Shown: positions 37,063 through 44,001 of the stretch, in pieces
How the letters are laid out: each line of letters begins with the position of its first letter
How positions within the stretch are numbered: the first letter of the stretch is position 1
Origin: Halorientalis litorea
Lineage (GTDB): Archaea > Halobacteriota > Halobacteria > Halobacteriales > Haloarculaceae
DNA length: 64,000 nucleotides
NCBI RefSeq assembly: GCF_023028225.1
Contig: NZ_CP095482.1
Span: forward strand, 1,302,001 to 1,366,000
Reading direction: 5' to 3'
Translations under genes and position numbers: made by a program
The notes under the pieces: generated by a model
What the model was told of the DNA's origin: nothing
Databases searched by the model: none
Seen by the model: only the letters and a program-made list of their open reading frames with translations

Positions 37063-38157
37063 TCACTCCTCGCCCAACAGGCGCGAGACGATGACCTCGG
37101 GGTCGAACCGCTCGATGTCGTCGTAGTCTTGCCCGGTCCCCAGGAAGAGAATCGGCTTGCCCGTGACGTGGGCGATGGAGATGGCCGCGCCGCCTTGCGG
37201 GTCGGCGTCGGCCTTCGTCAGCACCGCGCCGTCGATTGCGGCCGCGTCGTCGAACTCCTCGGCGCGGTTGACGGCGTCCTGCCCCGCGACGGCCTCGTCC
37301 ACGAACAGCGTCATATCGGGGTCGATGACGCGGTCGATTTTGGCCAGTTGGTCCATCAGGTCGTTGCTGGTGTGGAGTCGCCCGGCCGTGTCGCCCAGCA
37401 CCACGTCCACGTCGTGGGCCTCGGCGTACTCGACGGCGTCGTAGATGACCGCCGCCGGGTCCGACCCCTGCTCGTGGGAGATGAGTTTCCGGTCCAGCGC
37501 GTCGGCGTGTTGCTGGAGTTGCTCGTTGGCCCCGGCGCGGTACGTGTCGCCGTTCGCCAACACCGTCGAGTAACCTCGCTCTTCGAGGTACTGTGAGAGT
37601 TTGGCGATGGTCGTCGTCTTCCCGACGCCGTTGACGCCGGTGAAGACGATGGTAACGGGCTTGTCGGCGTCCGTGATTCGCTCCTCGAAGTCGAACTGGC
37701 CGACGCTGATGACGTCGACCAGCGCGTCGTGGAGTGCCTCTTCGACGAGTTGCCCCGCCGTCTGAACCTGCGCGCGGGTCTCCCCGACGAGGTTCTCGCG
37801 GATGCCCGTCAGTATCTCTTGAGCAACGCCCATCTCCACGTCCGAGGAGAGCAAGGCGAGTTCCAAGTCCTCGAGCGGGTCGTCGAGGTCCTCGGCCTCG
37901 ATGACGGTTTGACCCGTCGCGGCGAGTTTCGCCCGCTCCATCAACCCGCGGTCTTCATCCGCGTCGGCGTCCGCCGTGGCTGTCTCCGTCTCGTCGCCGG
38001 CGTCCGGCGCGTCCGCCACCTCCGGTTCGGGTGCCTCGGTCTCGGGTTCCGCGGCGTCTCCGTCGGCGGCTTCGCTCTCCGGTTCGCCGTCTTCAGTGGC
38101 TTCCTCCTCGACGTCGCTTTTGAAGTTGTTCAGCTTGTCTTTCAGTCCGTCGAACAT
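37063..38157 (-). CDS. ftsY: Signal recognition particle receptor FtsY
   Basis: Membrane-associated SRP receptor GTPase. The 364-residue protein has an acidic low-complexity N-terminal A region (about 12-72), the N domain, and a G domain with FTGVNGVGKTTTIAK (about 172-186), VLGDTAGRLHTSNDLM and TKADADPQGGAAIS. The N-terminal MFDGLKDKLNNFK is an amphipathic helix probably used for membrane contact. It follows pfdA by 6 nt and precedes srp54. Confidence 0.97.
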   Translation of the reverse strand: MFDGLKDKLNNFKSDVEEEATEDGEPESEAADGDAAEPETEAPEPEVADAPDAGDETETATADADADEDRGLMERAKLAATGQTVIEAEDLDDPLEDLELALLSSDVEMGVAQEILTGIRENLVGETRAQVQTAGQLVEEALHDALVDVISVGQFDFEERITDADKPVTIVFTGVNGVGKTTTIAKLSQYLEERGYSTVLANGDTYRAGANEQLQQHADALDRKLISHEQGSDPAAVIYDAVEYAEAHDVDVVLGDTAGRLHTSNDLMDQLAKIDRVIDPDMTLFVDEAVAGQDAVNRAEEFDDAAAIDGAVLTKADADPQGGAAISIAHVTGKPILFLGTGQDYDDIERFDPEVIVSRLLGEE

Positions 38158-38163
38158 GACCCC

Positions 38164-38637
38164 TTACTCTTCGTCGTCGGCCTGCTGCTGGAGCTGTCCC
38201 ATCTGCTGTTGCATCTGCTGCTGTTGCATCTGCTGGGCCTTCTGTTCGAGTTCCTCGCTCTCGGACTCGATTTCCGCAATCTCCGAGCGCAGCTCCTCGA
38301 TGCGCTCGTCGATGGTCTCTTTCTTGCGTTCGAGGGTCCCGATGGCGTCGTCCTGTTCGCGCTCGGCCGCGTACCCGCCGCCGAGGCTGACGATTATCTC
38401 GTCGATGTCCTGCACTTCCGCGCGGACGTAGGCGTCGCCGCCCAGCGGCACCTGCACGGTGTCGCCGGTGCCGAGCGTCTCGATGGCCTCGACGGCCTCG
38501 TCGATTTCGAGTTTCTCGTCCTGCAGGTCCTCGACTTCTTCCTCGATGGCTTCTTTCTCCTCTTCGAGCGCCTGAATCTCCTCGGCGAGCTGTTGGAGCT
38601 GTCCGCCGCCACCGCCACCGCCGCCACCGAGGCTCAT
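38164..38637 (-). CDS. pfdA: Prefoldin alpha subunit
   Basis: Part of the hexameric prefoldin chaperone that hands unfolded proteins to the thermosome. The 157-residue protein starts with a Gly-rich stretch, has two long coiled-coil helices (about 12-50 and 105-150) and between them the beta-hairpin region VQVPLGGDAYVRAEVQDIDEIIVSLGGGYAAE, diagnostic for the alpha type. The C-terminus is Gln/Met-rich. Its start overlaps the rpl18a stop by 4 nt. Confidence 0.94.
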   Translation of the reverse strand: MSLGGGGGGGGGQLQQLAEEIQALEEEKEAIEEEVEDLQDEKLEIDEAVEAIETLGTGDTVQVPLGGDAYVRAEVQDIDEIIVSLGGGYAAEREQDDAIGTLERKKETIDERIEELRSEIAEIESESEELEQKAQQMQQQQMQQQMGQLQQQADDEE

Positions 38638-38807
38638 GCCGCCACCTCGTCCACTTCGACCTGCGTACGCTTGAGGCCGTGTTTCGAGCCGAACTCGGCG
38701 TAGGTGTGCTCGACCGCAACGTCCTCGTTCGGTGCGTCGAGCGTCTTCTCGAAGCTCTCCCAGCCGTCGCGTGCCTGCCAGCGACCACTCACGGTAAACT
38801 CGGTCAT
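38634..38807 (-). CDS. rpl18a: Ribosomal protein L18Ae/LX
   Basis: A 57-residue archaeal large-subunit protein (MTEFTVSGRWQARDGWESFEKTLDAPNEDVAVEHTYAEFGSKHGLKRTQVEVDEV), the single-domain counterpart of eukaryotic L18a (L20). The VSGRWQ start and SKHGLKR region are typical. ATG at 38807 is chosen over upstream ATGs because it gives the family N-terminus. It heads the rpl18a-pfdA-ftsY-srp54 operon; in many archaea aIF6 lies directly upstream, but here it does not. Confidence 0.94.
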   Translation of the reverse strand: MTEFTVSGRWQARDGWESFEKTLDAPNEDVAVEHTYAEFGSKHGLKRTQVEVDEVAA

Positions 38808-38864
38808 GCCCATCAATCCGAGAGCGACGGGGAAGAACCTTGCCCATCTAAATTTTACTTCGTC

Positions 38865-38887
38865 GGGTCGCGGCTCTGCCGCGACCC
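38865..38887. repeat. Perfect hairpin, 10-bp stem with 3-nt loop
   Basis: GGGTCGCGGC, TCT, GCCGCGACCC. It lies 58 nt upstream of rpl18a, close to its probable TATA box, and belongs to the same tight-loop class as the hairpins at 49 kb and 55 kb. Confidence 0.8.
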
Positions 38888-38997
38888 CTCCTCCAAAATT
38901 TAGTACAAAACGACCTGCTGGCTCGCTGGCTCACGGCTCCGCCGTTCGCCGTCCGAGGCACTCCCTTCGGTCGCGCCTCGCTCCGCTCCCCAGCAGT

Positions 38998-39025
38998 GAA
39001 CCGCGCGCCAGCGGCGCGCGGATGC
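38998..39025. repeat. 28-nt relative of the dispersed repeat, copy at 39.0 kb
   Basis: GAACCGCG, seven variable bases, GGCGCGCGGATGC. The same two blocks with the same spacing occur at 47259-47286. Confidence 0.6.
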
Positions 39026-39162
39026 CGGCGGGACCGCATCCGCGACCGCTACCACAACCACCGCCGCGGCGACCGCGACTGCAACTGTCCTAGCTTCCTT
39101 GATGGCTCGCGTCGCTCGGCTCTCCACTTCGTGCCTCCGATGTCAGTCGTTTCTTCGTTGCG

Positions 39163-39211
39163 TCACGGCTCGCTCCGCTCGCCGCTCCGGTTCGAGGCCT
39201 CCCTGCGGTCG
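39163..39211. repeat. 49-bp direct repeat, copy 1
   Basis: Begins TCACGGCTCGCTCCGCTC and ends CCTCCCTGCGGTCG; identical over all 49 bases to copy 2, 19 bp downstream. A diverged third relative starts at 38931. Confidence 0.85.
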
Positions 39212-39230
39212 TGTCACGCACTCCATAGCT

Positions 39231-39279
39231 TCACGGCTCGCTCCGCTCGCCGCTCCGGTTCGAGGCCTCCCTGCGGTCG
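39231..39279. repeat. 49-bp direct repeat, copy 2
   Basis: Identical to copy 1 and ends 6 nt before the aminopeptidase stop codon, so both copies lie in that gene's 3' untranslated region. Confidence 0.85.
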
Positions 39280-39285
39280 GCCTCG

Positions 39286-40374
39286 CTACTCTTCGAACAC
39301 GAACACACCGTCTTCCTGCACGACTTCGCCGTCGACCTCGATGCGCGAGTCTTCGCTCATGTCGACGATCATGTCGACGTGCTGGGCACTCTGGTTCTGC
39401 TCGTTGCCCTCGCCGACCGTGTCCTCGTAGGCCCGGCCGACGGCCATGTGGACCGTATCGCCCATCTTCTCGTCGAACAGCATGTTGTAGGTGAACTGGT
39501 CGATGTCGCGGTTCATCCCGATGCCCAACTCCCCGAGGCGGCGCGCGCCGGGGTCGGTGTCGAGGATGCTCGTGAGTACCGCCTCGTTTTTCGACGCGCC
39601 GTGTTCGACCACTTCGCCGTCCTCGAAGACGAGGCGGGCGTCGATGACCTCCTTGCCGTTCCGGTAGACCGGCTTGTCGAACAGGACTTCCCCCGCCACG
39701 GAGTCGGGGACGGGCGCGGTGAACACCTCGCCGCCGGGGATGTTGTGGACGTTCGTGTCGTTGATGGCCGGGTTCCCGGCGATGGACATCGTCACGTCCG
39801 TCGTCTCGCCCGAGACGATGCGGACTTCCTCGCCCTCGTCGAGGATGTCGACCATGTGTTCCTGGAACGCGCGCTGTTCGTCCCAGTCTTTGAGGATGGC
39901 GTCGTAGACGAAGTTCTCGTAGGCCTCCGTACTCATCTCGGCGAGTTGGGCGCTGGCGGGCGTCGGGTGCTGTGTCAGCGTCCAGCGGTCGGTCAGTCGC
40001 TCGTCGAGAATGGGGCTGTGCGCCTGCTGGTAGGCCGAGTTGACCTCGCTGTCCACGTCGTCAAGTTCGGTGACGTTCTCGTCCGCTCGGATGGCGATGT
40101 GACAGTCGGCCGCCTCCACGAGTGCCTGCTCGTGTGGCGGCGTCTCGAACTCGACGTCCGCCTCGTCGGCGGCCCGGAGGTAGCCGCGGATGGCGCGGCC
40201 GCCGCGGTTGGTTCGCACCGCGAGCGGGTTGGCACCGCGGTCGCCGGCGATTTCGAAGATGGCGACGACGAGGTCGTCGGCGACCGGTTCGGACTTGACG
40301 ACGAGATTATCACCCTCGCTCAGGTCGATTGCGTCGGCGAGTACCTGCGCGTGTTCGCGAATCCGTGGGTCCAT
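39286..40374 (-). CDS. M29-family aminopeptidase (AmpS/thermophilic metalloprotease type)
   Basis: The 362-residue protein belongs to the M29 metallo-aminopeptidases: MDPRIREHAQVLADAIDLSEGDNLVV start, TDVTMSIAGNPAINDTNVHNIPGGEVFTAPVPDSVAGEV (metal-ligand Glu in the PGGEVF motif), and GELGIGMNRDIDQFTYNMLFDEKMGDTVHMAVGRAYEDT (second cluster with Glu and His). The conserved QSAQHVDMIVDMS near the end supplies further His/Asp ligands. It would release N-terminal residues from peptides in the cytosol. Confidence 0.93.
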   Translation of the reverse strand: MDPRIREHAQVLADAIDLSEGDNLVVKSEPVADDLVVAIFEIAGDRGANPLAVRTNRGGRAIRGYLRAADEADVEFETPPHEQALVEAADCHIAIRADENVTELDDVDSEVNSAYQQAHSPILDERLTDRWTLTQHPTPASAQLAEMSTEAYENFVYDAILKDWDEQRAFQEHMVDILDEGEEVRIVSGETTDVTMSIAGNPAINDTNVHNIPGGEVFTAPVPDSVAGEVLFDKPVYRNGKEVIDARLVFEDGEVVEHGASKNEAVLTSILDTDPGARRLGELGIGMNRDIDQFTYNMLFDEKMGDTVHMAVGRAYEDTVGEGNEQNQSAQHVDMIVDMSEDSRIEVDGEVVQEDGVFVFEE

Positions 40375-40434
40375 ACGGATACGTGGACTGGGGCGGGGTA
40401 ACAGTTTTCGGACGCGGCAGGGACCGGATGCGGG

Positions 40435-40566
40435 CTACTTTCTGCTGTCTTGAGCCTGCTCGACGCCCTCCTTGAACCCGGTTGCGACCCGCCGGAGGAA
40501 CAGGTAGACGGCGAAGACGAACAGGAGCATCAGAACGACGATAGACGCCATGACGGCATCGGGCAT
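40435..40566 (-). CDS. 43-residue single-span membrane protein
   Basis: The peptide reads MPDAVMASIVVLM..., one uniform membrane helix (about 6-26), then RRVATGFKEGVEQAQDSRK. Basic residues after the helix suggest an N-out, C-in orientation. Small proteins of this pattern are widespread in haloarchaea. It lies divergent from the membrane-tethered HTH gene (113 nt between starts) and downstream of nothing on its own strand. Confidence 0.6.
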   Translation of the reverse strand: MPDAVMASIVVLMLLFVFAVYLFLRRVATGFKEGVEQAQDSRK

Positions 40567-40678
40567 ACCTCCGAGTTGCCCGTGAGACGGCAAAGACGTT
40601 TCGGGGTCGGACGGGGCGCGAGGCCGTCCTATCGCAGGTGACAAAATTGATACCGCTCGCTCGTGAACGGGCCGAACG

Positions 40679-41482
40679 ATGTCGCTGTTGCCCTCCGAAC
40701 CGGACACGTCAGCGGCCGACGAGGCCGACCCGCGCGTCATCGGCGTCGACTCCGAGGCCGCCGACGACGTGCTCTCCGCCCTGACCGCCGAGACGGGTCG
40801 GGAGTTGCTGTCGGAACTCCACGACGACCCGGCCCCACCCGCGGAACTCGCCGAGCGCGTGGACACGTCGCTACAGAACGCGCAGTACCACCTGAACAAA
40901 CTCCAAGAGGCCGGTGCCATCGAGGTCATCGACACGATGTACTCCGAGAAGGGGCGCGAGATGAACGTGTACGCCCCTGCCGACCAACCGCTGGTCATCT
41001 TCGCCGGCAACGAGGAGCAGTCGACCGGCATCCGGGCCGCGCTCTCGCGGTTGCTCTCCAGTCTCGGTATCCTCGCGCTGGCGAGCGTCGCCGTTCAGGA
41101 GGTGTTCGGCGGCGGTATCGGGACGCTCATCGGCTTCGGTGCCCAGAGCGGTGCCGGCGGCGACAGCGGGGCCGCCCCCGCGGCCGCGACGGACACGCCA
41201 ACCGAGAGTCCGACGCCGACCCCGGAGGGTGGTGACGGCGGGGGCGTCGGCGCCATGGACGCCGAAACCGAGACGCCGGCGGAGACGACGGAAGCCGCCG
41301 AGGCGGCGACGGAGACGGCGAGGGAGGCACTCGCGACCGAAGTCCCGGACGCCGAGACGACGCAGATGGCGACCGAGGCCGCCACGGACACCGCGCTGTC
41401 GCTCCCGCCGGGGCTCGTGTTCTTCCTCGGCGGACTGACCGCGATGGCACTGGTCGGTGGCGTCTGGTACCTCCGTAGGTAA
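40679..41482 (+). CDS. Membrane-tethered ArsR-type winged-helix protein
   Basis: The 267-residue product has a winged helix near the N-terminus (about 28-100: ADDVLSALTAETGRELLSELHDDPAPPAELAERVDTSLQNAQYHLNKLQEAGAIEVID...YSEKGREMNVYAP), a first hydrophobic region (about 120-155), about 85 residues rich in Thr, Glu, Ala and Pro, and a final membrane helix (SLPPGLVFFLGGLTAMALVGGVWYLRR). With two spans the Thr/Glu linker would be outside and the DNA-binding domain inside. This could be a one-component membrane sensor. Confidence 0.85.
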   Translation: MSLLPSEPDTSAADEADPRVIGVDSEAADDVLSALTAETGRELLSELHDDPAPPAELAERVDTSLQNAQYHLNKLQEAGAIEVIDTMYSEKGREMNVYAPADQPLVIFAGNEEQSTGIRAALSRLLSSLGILALASVAVQEVFGGGIGTLIGFGAQSGAGGDSGAAPAAATDTPTESPTPTPEGGDGGGVGAMDAETETPAETTEAAEAATETAREALATEVPDAETTQMATEAATDTALSLPPGLVFFLGGLTAMALVGGVWYLRR

Positions 41483-41606
41483 AACGGCTGTTTGAGTCTC
41501 CGTCGACTACTTTATTCTCACCCGTGTAGGAACGAGTGCGCCCGTCTCAGGCGGGCCACTCCCGTGTCAGTTGCCTGCCCGCTTCGGCCCTCCGCGTACG
41601 GGCGCG

Positions 41607-42116
41607 CTACGTCTCCACCCGAAACCGTTCGAAGACTGTCCCCGCTGGCTCCACCAAGCGCCCGACGATTCCGTCCCCGTCGCGTTCGAGTTCTGCGTGT
41701 GCCGGTCTGTACTGCCGTGGCTGTGCGTGACTCCCCGGATTGAGGAGCGTCGGCCCGTCGGCGTCGTGGACGCCGGGTCTGTGCGAGTGCCCGAAGACGA
41801 CCACGTCCGCGTCCTCCTGTCGCCCGAGCAGCGAGAGTGCCGTCTCCGAGTGTTCGTGGCCGTGGACGACGACCAGCCGAATTCCCTCGCTCTCGACGAC
41901 GCGCTGTGCCGGAAGGCGGTCCCGGACCGCCGGCGTGTCGTTGTTTCCGGTAACGCCGGCGAACGCGCCGGCCTCGGCGAGGAAGGCGTCGAGTACCGAC
42001 TCGGTCACGAAGTCGCCCGCGTGGACGACGAACTCGGCGTCACGGACGGCGTCGAGGGTGCGCCCGGTCAGCCGGTGGCCGTCACGGCTGTGCGTATCGG
42101 AGACGACGGTGAGCAT
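41607..42116 (-). CDS. YfcE/MJ0936-type metallophosphoesterase
   Basis: The 169-residue protein has the calcineurin-like motifs in order: VVSDTHSRDG (D-x-H), VVHAGDFVTE (GD-x), VTGNNDTPAVRD (GN-x-D), VVHGHEH (H) and VVFGHSHRP (GHxH), and NPGSHAQPRQ. This small single-domain family hydrolyses phosphodiesters; the physiological substrate is unknown. ATG at 42116 gives MLTVVSDTHS, the normal start. Divergent from the cation transporter gene. Confidence 0.92.
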   Translation of the reverse strand: MLTVVSDTHSRDGHRLTGRTLDAVRDAEFVVHAGDFVTESVLDAFLAEAGAFAGVTGNNDTPAVRDRLPAQRVVESEGIRLVVVHGHEHSETALSLLGRQEDADVVVFGHSHRPGVHDADGPTLLNPGSHAQPRQYRPAHAELERDGDGIVGRLVEPAGTVFERFRVET

Positions 42117-42225
42117 GCCCGGTCGTACGTGGGCCGGGGCAAAGACCCCGTGGCTTCGGGCCGGGTGGTGCCACCAGTCGGCCGTACCCAGAACTCCTTT
42201 GTCGCTGCCGCCGGTCCGTCCGGTG

Positions 42226-43176
42226 ATGGCTGGCAACAGTACCGGTGTCGTCATCGCCGCCCTCGTCGCCAACGGCGCGATAGCTGTGTTGAAGTTCGTC
42301 GGCTTCCTGCTGACCGGAAGCCCGGCGATGCTCTCGGAGACGTACCACTCCATCTCCGACACCGGCAACCAAGTGTTCCTCTTGGTTGGCATCCGGTACG
42401 GGGGCCGGGACGCCGACCAGCGACACCCCTTCGGCTACGGGAAGGCACAGTTTTTCTACAGTTTCCTCGTGTCGGTGATGCTGTTCGGCATCGCCGGGTG
42501 GGAGGCCGCGAAACACGGCTACAACGCCATCGTTCACGGCGGTCACGGCGGGCCGCGGACGGCGACACTCCCGTTCACCGACGTCGTCTTCGACGCCGTG
42601 TTCGTCAACTACGTCGTCCTCCTCGGGGCCATCGCCTTCGAACTCTACGCGTTCAAGAAGGCCAACGACGAGATACGGCGACAGATGGACGTACACGACT
42701 GGGACGGCTACCGCGAGGCGTTCAGACACACCTCCGACGTGACGACGCTGACCGCGCTCACCGAGGACTTCATCGCCCTCTCCGGCGCGGGCATCGCCCT
42801 GTTCGGCGTCTTCCTCACTCGGACGACCGGCAACCACATCTACGACGCCGCCTCCGCGCTGATAATCGGTATCATGCTGATGGGCTTCGCCATCGCGCTG
42901 GCGTGGGAGAACAAGCGGCTCCTGCTCGGCGAGAGCCTGCCGGCTCCCGAGGAACAGAAACTCCGTGACGTGGTGGCCGAGTGGGAGGGCGTGACCGAAC
43001 TCGTCGACTTCCGGACCGTCTACTTCGGCCCGGGCCGCCTGCTGGTCACCGCCGACGTGGCCTTCGAGAAGGAACTGGCGACCGAGGCCATCGACGGCCG
43101 CATCACCGACATCGAGGCGGCACTCATCGAGACGGACGAACACGTCCGGAAGGTGTATATCGAACCCGAACTCTGA
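42226..43176 (+). CDS. Cation diffusion facilitator (CDF) transporter, SLC30A9-like
   Basis: The 316-residue membrane protein starts NSTGVVIAALVANGAIAVLKFVGFLLTGSPAMLSETYHSISDTGNQVFLLVGI, with the H-x-x-x-D metal site of the second helix. In the fifth helix the usual second HxxxD is replaced by TLTALTEDFIALSGAGIAL, carrying Glu-Asp instead of His, as in the SLC30A9 branch. A C-terminal cytosolic domain (about 235-316) has the usual ferredoxin-like pattern. It could exchange Zn, Mn or Fe for protons. Confidence 0.88.
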   Translation: MAGNSTGVVIAALVANGAIAVLKFVGFLLTGSPAMLSETYHSISDTGNQVFLLVGIRYGGRDADQRHPFGYGKAQFFYSFLVSVMLFGIAGWEAAKHGYNAIVHGGHGGPRTATLPFTDVVFDAVFVNYVVLLGAIAFELYAFKKANDEIRRQMDVHDWDGYREAFRHTSDVTTLTALTEDFIALSGAGIALFGVFLTRTTGNHIYDAASALIIGIMLMGFAIALAWENKRLLLGESLPAPEEQKLRDVVAEWEGVTELVDFRTVYFGPGRLLVTADVAFEKELATEAIDGRITDIEAALIETDEHVRKVYIEPEL

Positions 43177-43206
43177 CCGCACCCACGCGGTGTGACCCGC
43201 GTCGCT

Positions 43207-43923
43207 TCATCCGTCGGTTCCGTTCCCGGGCACCACGTATCGGAGTGGGACAACCCACGACGGCGTCGCCACCGTCGTCTCGCCGACGGCCGACAGCGTG
43301 AACGACTCGACGACTTCCACGCCGACGCCCCGCCGGTAGACGCGCTTGCTGTACGCCAGCACCCGCCCCCGCTCGTCGGCGACGACGCGGAGGTACGGTG
43401 CGGGCCCAGAACCGTTCTCGTAGGTCGCACTCGCCGTCAGGACGTACCGTGTCCCACCGTCGCGTCGGATTCGCTCGGTGACCGTCAGCGTCCGATTGGT
43501 GGCGAGCAACGACGCCCCCGTCGGCGGGTCGCGCTCCCGGGACCGGACGGCGGTCCGGGCCGTGTCGCCCGTCCGAACCCGGACGAACCGGCGGTCACCT
43601 GACCGGTAGGTCGTTCGCTCGCCGCCGCGTGTGAGCGAGCGGTTCCCCGCGACACGGACGGTCCGCGTTGTGGGGCCCCGGTCGACCGTGAGCGTGTAGT
43701 TCGTGTCCGAGAACGTGGCGGCGTGGACCGACGCCAGTCGAGTGGCGGCTATTTCGCCGTCGGCTGTCGGGCCGAACCCGGCCGCCGGCCCGTCCGCTGT
43801 CGGGGTCGGTGCGGGTGTGAGTGTCGGCGTCCCGGCGTCCGCCGTGGCCCCGAACCCGCCGAACGAACACCCCGAGAGGACGACGAGCACCGCACAACAG
43901 GCGACCGCGAGTGCCCGACGCAT
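43207..43923 (-). CDS. Secreted haloarchaeal lipoprotein (DUF7537-like)
   Basis: The 238-residue protein has a lipoprotein signal peptide: Arg-Arg at 2-3, hydrophobic 4-17, lipobox L16-S-G-C19, then a Thr/Pro/Ala-rich linker and a beta-rich domain. The RR pair is weak for Tat (no S/TRRxFLK). It resembles haloarchaeal lipoproteins related to LolA-like folds, from memory, and no enzymatic motif is seen. Convergent with the CDF gene, divergent from the helicase gene. Confidence 0.75.
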   Translation of the reverse strand: MRRALAVACCAVLVVLSGCSFGGFGATADAGTPTLTPAPTPTADGPAAGFGPTADGEIAATRLASVHAATFSDTNYTLTVDRGPTTRTVRVAGNRSLTRGGERTTYRSGDRRFVRVRTGDTARTAVRSRERDPPTGASLLATNRTLTVTERIRRDGGTRYVLTASATYENGSGPAPYLRVVADERGRVLAYSKRVYRRGVGVEVVESFTLSAVGETTVATPSWVVPLRYVVPGNGTDG

Positions 43924-44001
43924 TGTTACGTGCTAGCGAGCGAAGGTGATACGTCTGACGGACTGCGAGGATTTTTGTTCACGAGGGAAGAAGATACCGA
44001 C

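Larger units (their letters stand above)
38808..39285. other. 478-nt intergenic region rich in repeats, between the aminopeptidase and rpl18a
   Basis: No credible gene. It contains the rpl18a promoter (AT-rich TAAATTTTACTT near 38849-38860 and AAAATTTAGTACAAAA near 38894-38909), a perfect 10-bp hairpin (38865-38887), a relative of the dispersed repeat (38998-39025) and a perfect 49-bp direct repeat (39163-39211 and 39231-39279). Pentamers such as GCTCG, CCGCT and GGCCT recur. Confidence 0.7.

Noticed and set aside
41571-42968. 465-codon plus-strand frame over the phosphoesterase and CDF genes
   Set aside because: It is antisense to the phosphoesterase and out of frame with the CDF gene, both of which have complete family motifs.
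43723-44001. Upstream extension of the XPD-like helicase
   Set aside because: It overlaps the divergent lipoprotein gene's signal-peptide region and is not conserved-looking; GTG 44002 or ATG 44026 fits the family.
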